From Billgrantia pellis (GTDB lineage Bacteria; Pseudomonadota; Gammaproteobacteria; Pseudomonadales; Halomonadaceae), in assembly GCF_008297955.1 (NCBI RefSeq), contig NZ_VTPY01000005.1, forward strand, positions 1-64,000: 64,000 nucleotides of DNA, in the 5' to 3' direction. Shown in pieces: positions 56,530 to 64,000 of this stretch; the first letter of the stretch is position 1; each line of letters starts with the position of its first letter. The translations under genes were made by a program, and so were the position numbers. The notes under the pieces were generated by a model. That model was given only the letters and a program-made list of their open reading frames with translations, did no database searches and was not told the DNA's origin.

Positions 56530-57963
56530 ATGTCGCGCCAACTGCTGGCCATGGCCCTGGCTCCTCTACTGGGGCTTTTCATCTTGGGGATCGGCAACGG
56601 CTTTCTGGCCACGCTGATAACCCTGCGGTTGGATGCGGCGGGGGAATCGCCGGTGGTCATCGGCTGGGTCTCGTCCGCCTATTTCATCGGCCTGGCCCTG
56701 GGCGCCATGTTCAACGACAGGTTGCTGCTGCGCATCGGTCACATCCGCGCTTATGGCAGCTTCGCCTCGCTGGTGGCGGTCACCGTGTTGATGCAGGCGC
56801 TCTTCTTCGAGCCATGGGCCTGGTTCGTGCTGCGCCTGATCGGCGGCTGGGCTACGGTCGGGGTCTACTTGGTCATCGAGAGCTGGCTGCTCACCTCGGG
56901 CGACCAGAAAGTTCGCGGTCGCCTGCTGGCGCTCTACATGATTTCGCTCTATGCCGCCGGGGTGGTCGGCCAACTGCTGCTGGGGGTGACCGATGCCATG
57001 GGCGAAACCGCCCCCTTCATGGTCATCGGCATGCTGGCCTCGCTGTCGGTGCTTCCCATGGCGATGATCCCGCGGGTATCGCCGCTAATCGACCATGCTG
57101 AGCCGCTGTCGCCGATGCGCCTGATCACCATGACGCCCACGGGAGTGATGGGTAGCTTCGGTTCGGGCCTGGCGGTAGCGGCCGTCTACACGCTGTTGCC
57201 GCTCTACCTGCAGCGCATTGGCCTGACGGTCTCGCAGGTTGGCCAGATGATGGCCGTCGTGGTGCTTGGCGCCATGCTGCTTCAATACCCCATTGGCCGC
57301 TGGTCCGACCGTCACGATCGTCAGATGGTGCTGATCCTGATCGGTGCCTTCTGTGCCCTGATCTCCGCTGGCATGCTGTTGCTGCCATTGCAGTCGTGGA
57401 TATTGGCGGCCTTGCTGTTCCTGCTCGGCGGCGGCGTCTTCGCCCTCTATCCGGTGGCGGTGAGTCACGCCGCCGACCGCGCGCCGGCGGGTGCGCTGGT
57501 TCGCATGAGCCAGGGCCTTCTGTTGATCAATGCCATCGGTTCGACGGTAAGCCCGCCGATGATCTCGCCGGTCATGGCCTGGGCGGGCGATGCCGGGCTG
57601 TTCTGGGCCTTTGGTGCCCTGAGCCTGTTCTTGGTGGGCTTTTTCTTCTGGCGGCGCAGTGTGCGTCCGGCGCCGGTGCCGGTGGCTCCCTTCGCTCCTT
57701 CGACGCCGATGTCGTCGGTGGGTGCCGAGCTGGCCGTTACCGAGGAACTGATGCAGGGCGCGATAGAGCACGAGCACATGGAGGATTTATCCGATCTCGT
57801 GCCCGACGTGGAAGTGGCCGAACCGCTAGTCGGTCCGCCTCCGCCCGACGAGCCGCATATCGCTTTCTATCCCGTGGGTGAAGACGAGGACGGAGAGAAC
57901 GAGCGCCTCGCCGACGAGCCGACCATGACAGGCGACGACTCGGCGAGCGCCAGCCGTACCTGA
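56530..57963 (+). CDS. MFS transporter (YcaD-like) with an acidic C-terminal tail
   Basis: A 477-residue major-facilitator transporter with twelve predicted spans ending near residue 380, most like the YcaD group (ALGAMFNDRLLLRIGHIRAYG is the loop 2-3 motif). The last ~90 residues are soluble, Asp/Glu/Pro-rich and unusual for the family (DEDGENERLADEPTMTGDD). Substrate is unknown. It is a single gene; nothing recognisable lies in the 222 bases upstream or the 155 downstream, apart from a small hairpin. Confidence 0.85.
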   Translation: MSRQLLAMALAPLLGLFILGIGNGFLATLITLRLDAAGESPVVIGWVSSAYFIGLALGAMFNDRLLLRIGHIRAYGSFASLVAVTVLMQALFFEPWAWFVLRLIGGWATVGVYLVIESWLLTSGDQKVRGRLLALYMISLYAAGVVGQLLLGVTDAMGETAPFMVIGMLASLSVLPMAMIPRVSPLIDHAEPLSPMRLITMTPTGVMGSFGSGLAVAAVYTLLPLYLQRIGLTVSQVGQMMAVVVLGAMLLQYPIGRWSDRHDRQMVLILIGAFCALISAGMLLLPLQSWILAALLFLLGGGVFALYPVAVSHAADRAPAGALVRMSQGLLLINAIGSTVSPPMISPVMAWAGDAGLFWAFGALSLFLVGFFFWRRSVRPAPVPVAPFAPSTPMSSVGAELAVTEELMQGAIEHEHMEDLSDLVPDVEVAEPLVGPPPPDEPHIAFYPVGEDEDGENERLADEPTMTGDDSASASRT

Positions 57964-58118
57964 TTCGTTTTCCCGTTACTCTCGCGCCCGATGCCCAGGC
58001 ATCGGACGCCCTATGTCATGTGATGGACCTCCTGGCCACTGGCCTGCGACCTAGGGATAATGGTTAACGCAAAATAGTGAATCTACTATCGCCGTTATCA
58101 TTTTCCCGAGGTCGTGTC

Positions 58119-59906
58119 ATGTTTCCCTTCGCCGCCCCCGTTCGTGATCTTCGCTTCGTGCTCGAGGAACTGCTCGAGCAGCGCTCGCTCGACCTGCCCG
58201 GCTTCGAGGAGACCAGCCTCGATCTGATCGAGGCCGTGCTGGAGGAAGCTGCCAGGCTGGCAAGCGAGGTCTGGGCGCCGCTCAATGCCAGCGGCGACCG
58301 GCAGGGTTGCGTGCGCCGCGAGGATGGCGGCGTGACGCTCCCCGACGGTTTCGCCGAGGCTTACCGGGCCTATGTCGAAGGCGGCTGGAATGGCATCGGC
58401 GTTTCCCAGGCGCTGGGCGGCCAAGGGCTCCCCGAGGTGGTGGCCAGCAGCGTGCAAGAGATGCTCCACGGTGCCAACATGGCGTTGGGGCTGTGTCCGA
58501 TGCTCACCGCCGGCGCCATCGAGGCGCTCGCCCATCATGGCAACGACGACCTCAAGGCGACCTACCTGCCCAAGCTGGTTGAGGGAACCTGGACCGGCAC
58601 CATGAATCTTACCGAGCCGCAGGCGGGTTCCGATCTCTCCAGAGTTCGTACCCGTGCCGTCCCCGAAGGCGACCATTATCGCCTGTTCGGTCAGAAGATC
58701 TTCATCACCTGGGGCGAGCACGACGCCAGCGAGAACATCATCCACCTGGTGCTGGCGCGCAAGCCCGATGCCCCCGAGGGCAACAAGGGCATTTCCCTGT
58801 TTCTGGTGCCCAAGTTTCTCGTCGATGACGACGGCTCGCCGGGCGAGCGCAACGATGTCACCTGTGCCTCCATCGAGCACAAGTTGGGCATCCACGGCTC
58901 GCCCACCTGCACCCTGAGCTTCGGTGAGGGCGATGGCGCCATCGGCTACCTGGTGGGCGAGGAGGGGCGCGGCCTCAATCACATGTTCACCATGATGAAC
59001 GAGGCGCGCCACAAGGTCGGCGTGCAGGGCATCGGCGTGGCCGAGCGCGCTTGTCAGCACGCCTTCGCCTATGCCCTGGATCGCGTGCAGGGCAAGAATC
59101 CCAGGGCCGGCGACGAAAGTACTATCAGCCACCATCTGGACGTGCGTCGCATGCTGCTGTCGATGCGCGCCCGCACCGACGCCCTGCGCGCGCTGGCGCT
59201 CTTTTGTGCCGCCGAGCTCGACGTGGCCCGTCACGCCGAGGAGGCTACCGAGCGCAAGGCCGCCCAGGCGCGGGTTGACGTACTGATCCCGGTGGTCAAG
59301 GCCTTCTCCACCGACCAAGCCGTGGATATCGCCTCGCTAGGCGTGCAGGTACATGGTGGCATGGGTTATATCGAGGAGACCGGTGCCGCCCAACTGCTGC
59401 GCGACGCTCGCATCGCGCCGATCTACGAGGGCACCAATGGCATCCAGGCGCTCGACCTGGCCGGGCGCAAGCTGCAACGCGACGGCGGTGCGGCCCTGGC
59501 CGGACTGATTGACGATGTCGAGGTCACTGCACGCGCCCTGCAGGAGCAGGAAGGGCTGGCGGTGCTGGGCGAGAACCTGTTGGCGGGAGCGGCCGACTTG
59601 CGCAGCGCCATGGCCATCGTGCTGGAGCAAGGCAGCGACTCCGAGCGTGGCATCGATGCCATCCAGGCCTTCGCCACGCCATTCCTCGGCCTGGCCGGCC
59701 ACGTGCTGTGCGCGTGGCAGATGGGGAGAGCGGCACTCAAGGCCAGTGTCGCCCTGGCGGCCGGGAGCCGCGAGCCGTTCTACCGCAACAAGCTGGCCGC
59801 CGCCGACTATGCCCTGCGTCAGTGGCTGCCGGTGGGCCGTGGCAACCTTCGTGTGATCGAGGCGGGTATGACGAGCCTGGCCGACTTCGACGTCGCGGCC
59901 CACTGA
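58119..59906 (+). CDS. Acyl-CoA dehydrogenase, DmdC-like (long form with C-terminal extension)
   Basis: A 595-residue flavoenzyme that introduces a 2,3-double bond in an acyl-CoA. The size and extra ~150-residue C-terminal domain are those of the 3-methylmercaptopropionyl-CoA dehydrogenase (DmdC) group. Motifs: GTMNLTEPQAGSDLSRVRTRA, HKLGIHGSPTCTLSFG and the catalytic Glu region RIAPIYEGTNGIQALDLAGRKL. CGAGG precedes the ATG. First of four acyl-CoA genes. Straight medium- or short-chain acyl-CoAs are an alternative substrate. Confidence 0.85.
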   Translation: MFPFAAPVRDLRFVLEELLEQRSLDLPGFEETSLDLIEAVLEEAARLASEVWAPLNASGDRQGCVRREDGGVTLPDGFAEAYRAYVEGGWNGIGVSQALGGQGLPEVVASSVQEMLHGANMALGLCPMLTAGAIEALAHHGNDDLKATYLPKLVEGTWTGTMNLTEPQAGSDLSRVRTRAVPEGDHYRLFGQKIFITWGEHDASENIIHLVLARKPDAPEGNKGISLFLVPKFLVDDDGSPGERNDVTCASIEHKLGIHGSPTCTLSFGEGDGAIGYLVGEEGRGLNHMFTMMNEARHKVGVQGIGVAERACQHAFAYALDRVQGKNPRAGDESTISHHLDVRRMLLSMRARTDALRALALFCAAELDVARHAEEATERKAAQARVDVLIPVVKAFSTDQAVDIASLGVQVHGGMGYIEETGAAQLLRDARIAPIYEGTNGIQALDLAGRKLQRDGGAALAGLIDDVEVTARALQEQEGLAVLGENLLAGAADLRSAMAIVLEQGSDSERGIDAIQAFATPFLGLAGHVLCAWQMGRAALKASVALAAGSREPFYRNKLAAADYALRQWLPVGRGNLRVIEAGMTSLADFDVAAH

Positions 59907-59986
59907 GTCGGTATCGCCGGCGGAGCCCTCCGCGCCGGCGACGCCTCTTTTCCGCATCATAATAACGACACCCATCGGAGCCCACC

Positions 59987-61618
59987 ATGATCGACAGCAT
60001 CTTCGAACAGGGCCTGCCCAAGACGCCGGCCAACCATGTGGCGCTATCGCCACTGACCTTCATCGAGCGCAGCGCCTCCATCTATCCCGACTACCCGGCG
60101 GTGGTCCATGGCGATATCCGTCGCAGCTGGAGCGAGACCTGGGGGCGCTGTCGCCGACTCGCCTCGGCACTGGAGGCGCGAGGCATTCAGCCCGGCGAGA
60201 CGGTGGCCGCCATGCTGCCCAACGTGCCGGCCATGTTCGAGGCGCACTTCGGCGTACCGCTGGCCGGCTGCGTGCTCAATACGCTCAACATCCGCCTGGA
60301 TGCCGAAGCCATTGCCTACATGCTCGAGCACGGCGAGGCGCGGGCGATCCTGGTCGATCCGGAGTTCGCCGGGGTAATCGAGGACGCCGTGTCGCGTCTG
60401 GCAATCAAGCCATTGGTGATCGACGTGGCCGATTCGATGTACGAAGGCGAGCCCCGCTCCATTGGCGAGCTGGAGTACGAAGCGCTGCTGGCCGAGGGTG
60501 ACCCGAACTATGCCTACCGTCTACCCGAGGAAGAGTGGGAGGCGATTGCGCTCAATTATACCTCCGGCACCACCGGCAAGCCCAAGGGGGTGGTCTATCA
60601 TCATCGCGGCGCCTACCTCAATGCGGTGAGCAACATCCTCGAATGGGCCATGCCGCACCATCCGGTCTACCTCTGGACCCTGCCGATGTTTCATTGCAAT
60701 GGCTGGTGCTTCCCCTGGACCATTGCCGCCAACGCCGGTACCAGCATCTGCCTGCGCAAGGTCGATCCGAAGAAGATCATGGACCTGATTGCCGTCGAAA
60801 AGGTGACCCACTTCAGCGGCGCGCCCATCGTGCTCAACGGCCTGGTCAATCTACCGGCCGAGGACAAGCGCGAGTTCGATCACCCGGTAAAAGTTACCAC
60901 CGCCGGTGCCGCGCCGCCCGCCTCGGTGATCGCCGGGGTCGAGACGCTGGGTATCGAGGTGACCCATGTCTATGGACTCACCGAGGTCTACGGCCCGGTG
61001 ACCGTGTGCGCCTGGCGCGAGGCGTGGGACGAACTGCCGCTGGAGCAGCGGGCCAGGATCAAGGCGCGCCAGGGCGTGCGCTACCATATGCTCGAAGCGC
61101 TCTGCGTGGCCGACCCCAACACGCTGGAGCCGGTACCCAAGGATGGCGAGACCATCGGCGAGATCCTCATGCGCGGCAACAACGTGATGAAGGGTTACCT
61201 CAAGAACGAGGCCGCCACCGAGCAGGCGCTGGAGGGGGGCTGGTACCACACCGGCGATCTCGCCGTCTGGCACCCGGATGGCTACATCGAAATCAAGGAC
61301 CGCTCCAAGGACATCATCATTTCCGGTGGCGAAAACATTTCCACCATCGAGGTCGAGAACGTCATCTACTCGCATCCGGCCGTCGAGGAGGCCGCGGTGG
61401 TGGCCAAACCCGACGAGAAGTGGGGTGAAACCCCGTGCGCCTTCGTCAAGCTCAAAGTGGGCTACGGCGAGGTCACCGAGGCCGATATCATCGCGCACTG
61501 TCGTGAGCACCTGGCACGCTTCAAGGTACCCAGAACGATCATTTTCACCGAGCTGCCCAAGACTTCTACCGGCAAGATCCAGAAATTCGTCCTGCGCGAA
61601 GAAGCGCGCAAGCACTAA
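59987..61618 (+). CDS. Acyl-CoA synthetase, DmdB-like
   Basis: A 543-residue AMP-forming acid-CoA ligase. Signature LNYTSGTTGKPKGVVYHH, VYGLTEVYGPVT, the WYHTGDLAVWHPDGYIEIKDRSKDIII core and the catalytic Lys in PKTSTGKIQKFVLRE are all intact. It resembles the MMPA-CoA ligase/short-chain fatty acyl group. It begins 80 bases after the dehydrogenase gene and 14 bases ahead of the hydroxyacyl-CoA dehydrogenase gene, so one operon activates and then oxidises the acid. Confidence 0.87.
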   Translation: MIDSIFEQGLPKTPANHVALSPLTFIERSASIYPDYPAVVHGDIRRSWSETWGRCRRLASALEARGIQPGETVAAMLPNVPAMFEAHFGVPLAGCVLNTLNIRLDAEAIAYMLEHGEARAILVDPEFAGVIEDAVSRLAIKPLVIDVADSMYEGEPRSIGELEYEALLAEGDPNYAYRLPEEEWEAIALNYTSGTTGKPKGVVYHHRGAYLNAVSNILEWAMPHHPVYLWTLPMFHCNGWCFPWTIAANAGTSICLRKVDPKKIMDLIAVEKVTHFSGAPIVLNGLVNLPAEDKREFDHPVKVTTAGAAPPASVIAGVETLGIEVTHVYGLTEVYGPVTVCAWREAWDELPLEQRARIKARQGVRYHMLEALCVADPNTLEPVPKDGETIGEILMRGNNVMKGYLKNEAATEQALEGGWYHTGDLAVWHPDGYIEIKDRSKDIIISGGENISTIEVENVIYSHPAVEEAAVVAKPDEKWGETPCAFVKLKVGYGEVTEADIIAHCREHLARFKVPRTIIFTELPKTSTGKIQKFVLREEARKH

Positions 61619-61632
61619 ACGGGAGACAGAGC

Positions 61633-62481
61633 ATGAAGCAACAGGCAATCGGTGTGGTCGGCGCCGGTACCATGGGGCAGGGCATCGCTCAGGTCCTGGT
61701 CACCAGCGGCTTCCCCGTGCAGCTCTACGACGTGGCCGACGAGCAGCTCGGCCGCGCCCAGGCCGCCATCGACAAGGGGCTGGGCAAGCTGGTCGCCAAG
61801 GAGACGCTTGGGGAAGCGGAGAAGGGCGACGCCATGGCACGCCTGGAGCCGACGACGTCGCTCGAGGCGCTGCGGGGCTGCGAAGTGATCGTCGAGGCTG
61901 CTCCCGAACAGCCGGCACTGAAGGAAAAGCTATTCCGCGACCTGAGCCGCCTGACCCATGACGCCATTCTGGCATCGAACACCTCGTCACTGTCGCTGAC
62001 CCGCCTCGCCGCGGTGTGCGAGCGCCCCGAGCGTGTGGTAGGCATGCACTTCTTCAACCCGGTGCCGGTACTGAAGCTCGTCGAGGTGATTCGCGCCGAG
62101 CAGACCAGTGATGCCACCGTGGCGCGCGTCGAGGCGCTGGCCAAGGAACTGGGCAAGACATCGGTGGCTATTGCCGACTCGCCCGGGTTCGCCGTCAACC
62201 GCCTGCTGGTGCCGATGATCAACGAGGCCGCCTTCCTGCTGCAGGAAGGGGCGGCCAGCGCCGAGGACATCGATCAGTCAATGAAACTCGGCGCCGCTCA
62301 CCCCATGGGGCCGCTGGCGCTCGCCGACCTGATTGGCCTGGACGTTTGCCTGGCGATCATGGAGGTGCTGCAGGAGGGCTTCGGCGATCCCAAGTATCGC
62401 CCATGCCCGTTGCTCCGGCGCATGGTGGCGGCCGGCTATCTGGGGCGCAAGACGGGGCGGGGCTTTCATGTGTATGACTGA
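61633..62481 (+). CDS. 3-hydroxyacyl-CoA (3-hydroxybutyryl-CoA) dehydrogenase
   Basis: A 282-residue single-domain-pair enzyme with NAD motif GVVGAGTMGQGIAQVL, catalytic His in GMHFFNPVPVLKLVEVI, and C-terminal GAAHPMGPLALADLIGLDV. It lacks the crotonase domain of FadB and is the size of PaaH/Hbd-type short-chain enzymes. It follows the ligase by 14 bases with GGGAGA upstream. Confidence 0.92.
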   Translation: MKQQAIGVVGAGTMGQGIAQVLVTSGFPVQLYDVADEQLGRAQAAIDKGLGKLVAKETLGEAEKGDAMARLEPTTSLEALRGCEVIVEAAPEQPALKEKLFRDLSRLTHDAILASNTSSLSLTRLAAVCERPERVVGMHFFNPVPVLKLVEVIRAEQTSDATVARVEALAKELGKTSVAIADSPGFAVNRLLVPMINEAAFLLQEGAASAEDIDQSMKLGAAHPMGPLALADLIGLDVCLAIMEVLQEGFGDPKYRPCPLLRRMVAAGYLGRKTGRGFHVYD

Positions 62482-62512
62482 CCGATAGAGAGGGCGACGA
62501 AAAAGGGGATTG

Positions 62513-62545
62513 CCGACCAACCAAGCGTTCGCTAGGGTTGGTCGG
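62513..62545. promoter_or_regulatory. Nested dyad before the enoyl-CoA hydratase gene
   Basis: CCGACCAACC (62513-62522) and GGTTGGTCGG (62536-62545) enclose an inner AGCG-TT-CGCT dyad. It is 31 bases upstream of the crotonase start, in a 95-base gap. The shape suits either a TetR-type operator controlling an internal promoter or an RNA hairpin in the operon message. Confidence 0.5.
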
Positions 62546-62576
62546 TATCGTCCAGACAACAAGCAAGGAGCCCCAC

Positions 62577-63350
62577 ATGAGCGAGAAGCTGATCGAGGTG
62601 GTCGACAACGCTGGCGTCGTGCGCCTGACCATCAATCGTCCGAAGGCGCTGAACGCCCTGAATAGCGGCGTGCTGCACGAGCTGGAAGCCATTCTGGTTG
62701 AGTTGGAGGCACGCAAGGACCTGCGCGCCGTGCTGATTACCGGAGCGGGCGAGAAGTCCTTCGTCGCCGGTGCCGACATCACTGAAATGCGCGAGAAGAC
62801 GCCGGAGGAGGCGCGCGTCTTCGCCAGCCAGGCGCTGCGTACCATCAAGCGTCTCGAAGCGTTGCCGGTGCCGGTGGTCGCCCTGGTGAATGGGTTTTGT
62901 CTTGGCGGCGGCTGCGAACTGGCGCTGGCCTGCGACTGGGCCGTCGCCAGCGACAACGCCATTTTCGGCCAGCCCGAAGTGCTGCTGGGCGTGATTCCCG
63001 GCTTTGGCGGCACCCAGCGTCTTCCGCGCCGGGTCGGACCCGCCATGGCGCTTGACCTGGTCACCACCGGGCGCAAGATCGATGCCCAGGAAGCGCTGCG
63101 TATCGGGCTGGTCAACCAAGTGATGTCGCAGGCGGAACTCGAGACTTACGCCGATGAGCTCGCCAAGCAACTGACCGGCAATGGCCCCCAGGCGGTGCGT
63201 GCCGCCAAGCAGGCGGTGCACGACGGCATGGACCAGGATCTCGACAGTGCCCTGGCATTGGAAACCGCGCTGTTCGCGTTCTGTTTCGCTGGCGACGAGC
63301 AGAGTGAGGGCATGGGCGCCTTTGTCGAGAAGCGCAAGCCGAACTTCTGA
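62577..63350 (+). CDS. Enoyl-CoA hydratase (crotonase family)
   Basis: A 257-residue crotonase. The oxyanion-hole blocks are SFVAGADITEM and VNGFCLGGGCELALACD, and the catalytic Glu pair regions are GQPEVLLGVIPGFGGTQRLPR. It hydrates 2,3-enoyl-CoA produced by the dehydrogenase at 58119. It begins MSEKLIEVVDNAG, with AAGGAG upstream; the frame opens further 5' across the dyad. It is the last gene of the operon and is followed by a hairpin terminator. Confidence 0.92.
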   Translation: MSEKLIEVVDNAGVVRLTINRPKALNALNSGVLHELEAILVELEARKDLRAVLITGAGEKSFVAGADITEMREKTPEEARVFASQALRTIKRLEALPVPVVALVNGFCLGGGCELALACDWAVASDNAIFGQPEVLLGVIPGFGGTQRLPRRVGPAMALDLVTTGRKIDAQEALRIGLVNQVMSQAELETYADELAKQLTGNGPQAVRAAKQAVHDGMDQDLDSALALETALFAFCFAGDEQSEGMGAFVEKRKPNF

Positions 63351-63366
63351 TCCGATACCGGCAGAG

Positions 63367-63397
63367 AAGGCGGCAGCGTTCTTGAGCTGCCGCCTTT
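63367..63397 (+). terminator. Hairpin terminator after the acyl-CoA operon
   Basis: AAGGCGGCAG and CTGCCGCCTT form a 10-base stem around a 10-base loop, 17 bases after the crotonase stop; only three T follow. It may also serve the convergent EamA gene. Confidence 0.55.
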
Positions 63398-63419
63398 CGT
63401 ATGCCTTACCGCCGCTGAC

Positions 63420-64000
63420 TTACGCCACTTCTCTCCGCCGCCATCGAATCATCCCGGTGGCAATGGCGGTACCCGCCAGGGTGATGGCCATGCCGACCAT
63501 GACCTGCAGGCTGAGCCGTTCACCGAGCAGTAGGTAGCCCCATAGCAGGGCACTGACCGGCACCAGGAAAGTGACCGTCGAGGTGGCGGTGGCGCCGGCG
63601 CTCGAGATCAGCCCGAAGTAGAGCAGAAAGGCGAGGGCCGTGCTGAAAACCGCCAGCCCCATGGCATTACCCCAGGCCAGGCCGCTGATCGGCTCGCTGG
63701 GCCACAGCCACAGGCCCGGGATCAGCAGGATCAATGCCGACATGGCGGTGCTGCCGGCGGCCAGCACGCGCACGGGCAGGTGCGACAGATAGGTCTTGGA
63801 GTAGTTGGTGGCCACACCGTAGCAGAAGGTGGCACCGACGGCGGCGAGGATGAACCAGCCATCACCGCCCAGGGCGAAATCCAGCCGGTTGGCCGAAAGC
63901 ACGTACACGCCGAAGAAGGCCAGCGCCAGGCCAAGGTATTGCCGGCGCTGCACCGGTGTGGTGAAGAACAGCGCGCCGAGCAGGGCGGTGAAGATCGGGG
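63420..64000 (-). CDS. EamA/DMT-family transporter (partial, N-terminus beyond the right edge)
   Basis: About 193 residues at the C-terminal side of a drug/metabolite transporter are visible; the start lies beyond the window. Several hydrophobic spans end with the second EamA repeat, whose SSAGATATSTVTFLVPVSAL and GYLLLGERLSLQVMVGMAITLAG motifs are typical. It is not closely similar to the EamA protein at 47714. Substrate unknown. Convergent with the crotonase gene. Confidence 0.85.
   Translation of the reverse strand, partial: PIFTALLGALFFTTPVQRRQYLGLALAFFGVYVLSANRLDFALGGDGWFILAAVGATFCYGVATNYSKTYLSHLPVRVLAAGSTAMSALILLIPGLWLWPSEPISGLAWGNAMGLAVFSTALAFLLYFGLISSAGATATSTVTFLVPVSALLWGYLLLGERLSLQVMVGMAITLAGTAIATGMIRWRRREVA

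Overview
The window is about 64 kb of GC-rich chromosome with no rRNA, tRNA, CRISPR array or insertion sequence that I could recognise. Gene content and style (acidic proteins, TRAP transporter, MscS-type channel, two TPP riboswitches, sbcCD, ackA-pta, DmdB/DmdC-like acyl-CoA enzymes) suggest a halotolerant gammaproteobacterium, most likely a Halomonas-type member of the Halomonadaceae. The genus is an inference from family resemblance, not from a marker gene.

1-19,100 is a catabolic island for non-phosphorylative (Weimberg-type) oxidation of pentoses. L-arabinose branch: AraFGH-type ABC importer, secreted aldose mutarotase, Gfo/Idh-type aldose 1-dehydrogenase, SMP-30 lactonase, IlvD/Edd arabinonate dehydratase and an AraD1/GguC FAH-fold protein. 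D-xylonate branch: IlvD/Edd xylonate dehydratase, XylX-like FAH-fold dehydratase and a second SMP-30 lactonase. Both branches should end at 2-oxoglutarate semialdehyde, oxidised by the aldehyde dehydrogenase cut by the left edge. A TRAP transporter shares an operon with that dehydrogenase and AraD1, which suggests uptake of the sugar acid as well as of the sugar. Three near-identical palindromes (two in the TRAP/dehydrogenase divergent promoter, one upstream of the GntR/FadR-type regulator) tie the island into one regulon. AAnAAnAA motifs resembling Crc/Hfq sites precede three of its genes.

19,100-24,540 holds argE, a catalase-peroxidase gene broken by two single-base frameshifts, a RhuM-Fic/Doc two-domain protein behind a triple inverted repeat, a 28-codon remnant of a YoeB/Txe toxin, and a YciI-like gene. 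This is the most accessory-looking part of the window.

24,600-36,400 carries DNA metabolism and stress genes: sbcD-sbcC, endonuclease V, a DUF1415 protein, an aldo/keto reductase, an OsmC protein, an amidoligase plus class-I glutamine-amidotransferase-like pair, and a large MscS-family channel. 36,400-41,200 has a ThuA/ThuB-like pair with a LacI regulator and a matching operator, then an uncharacterised 492-residue protein. 41,300-50,600 has a CBS-BON protein, an aminotransferase, a small methyltransferase, ackA-pta, an EamA transporter, a small outer-membrane barrel and a standalone Card1/VC1899-like CARF protein whose nuclease motif looks decayed.

50,700-53,750 is the thiamin locus, with tenA and thiC each behind its own TPP riboswitch. 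53,800-58,000 has a lipid A-type acyltransferase, DUF4870 and VOC proteins, a zinc-ribbon methyltransferase and an MFS transporter. 58,100-63,400 is an acyl-CoA operon (DmdC-like dehydrogenase, DmdB-like ligase, 3-hydroxyacyl-CoA dehydrogenase, crotonase). The right edge cuts another EamA transporter. No gene-free stretch exceeds 300 bases.
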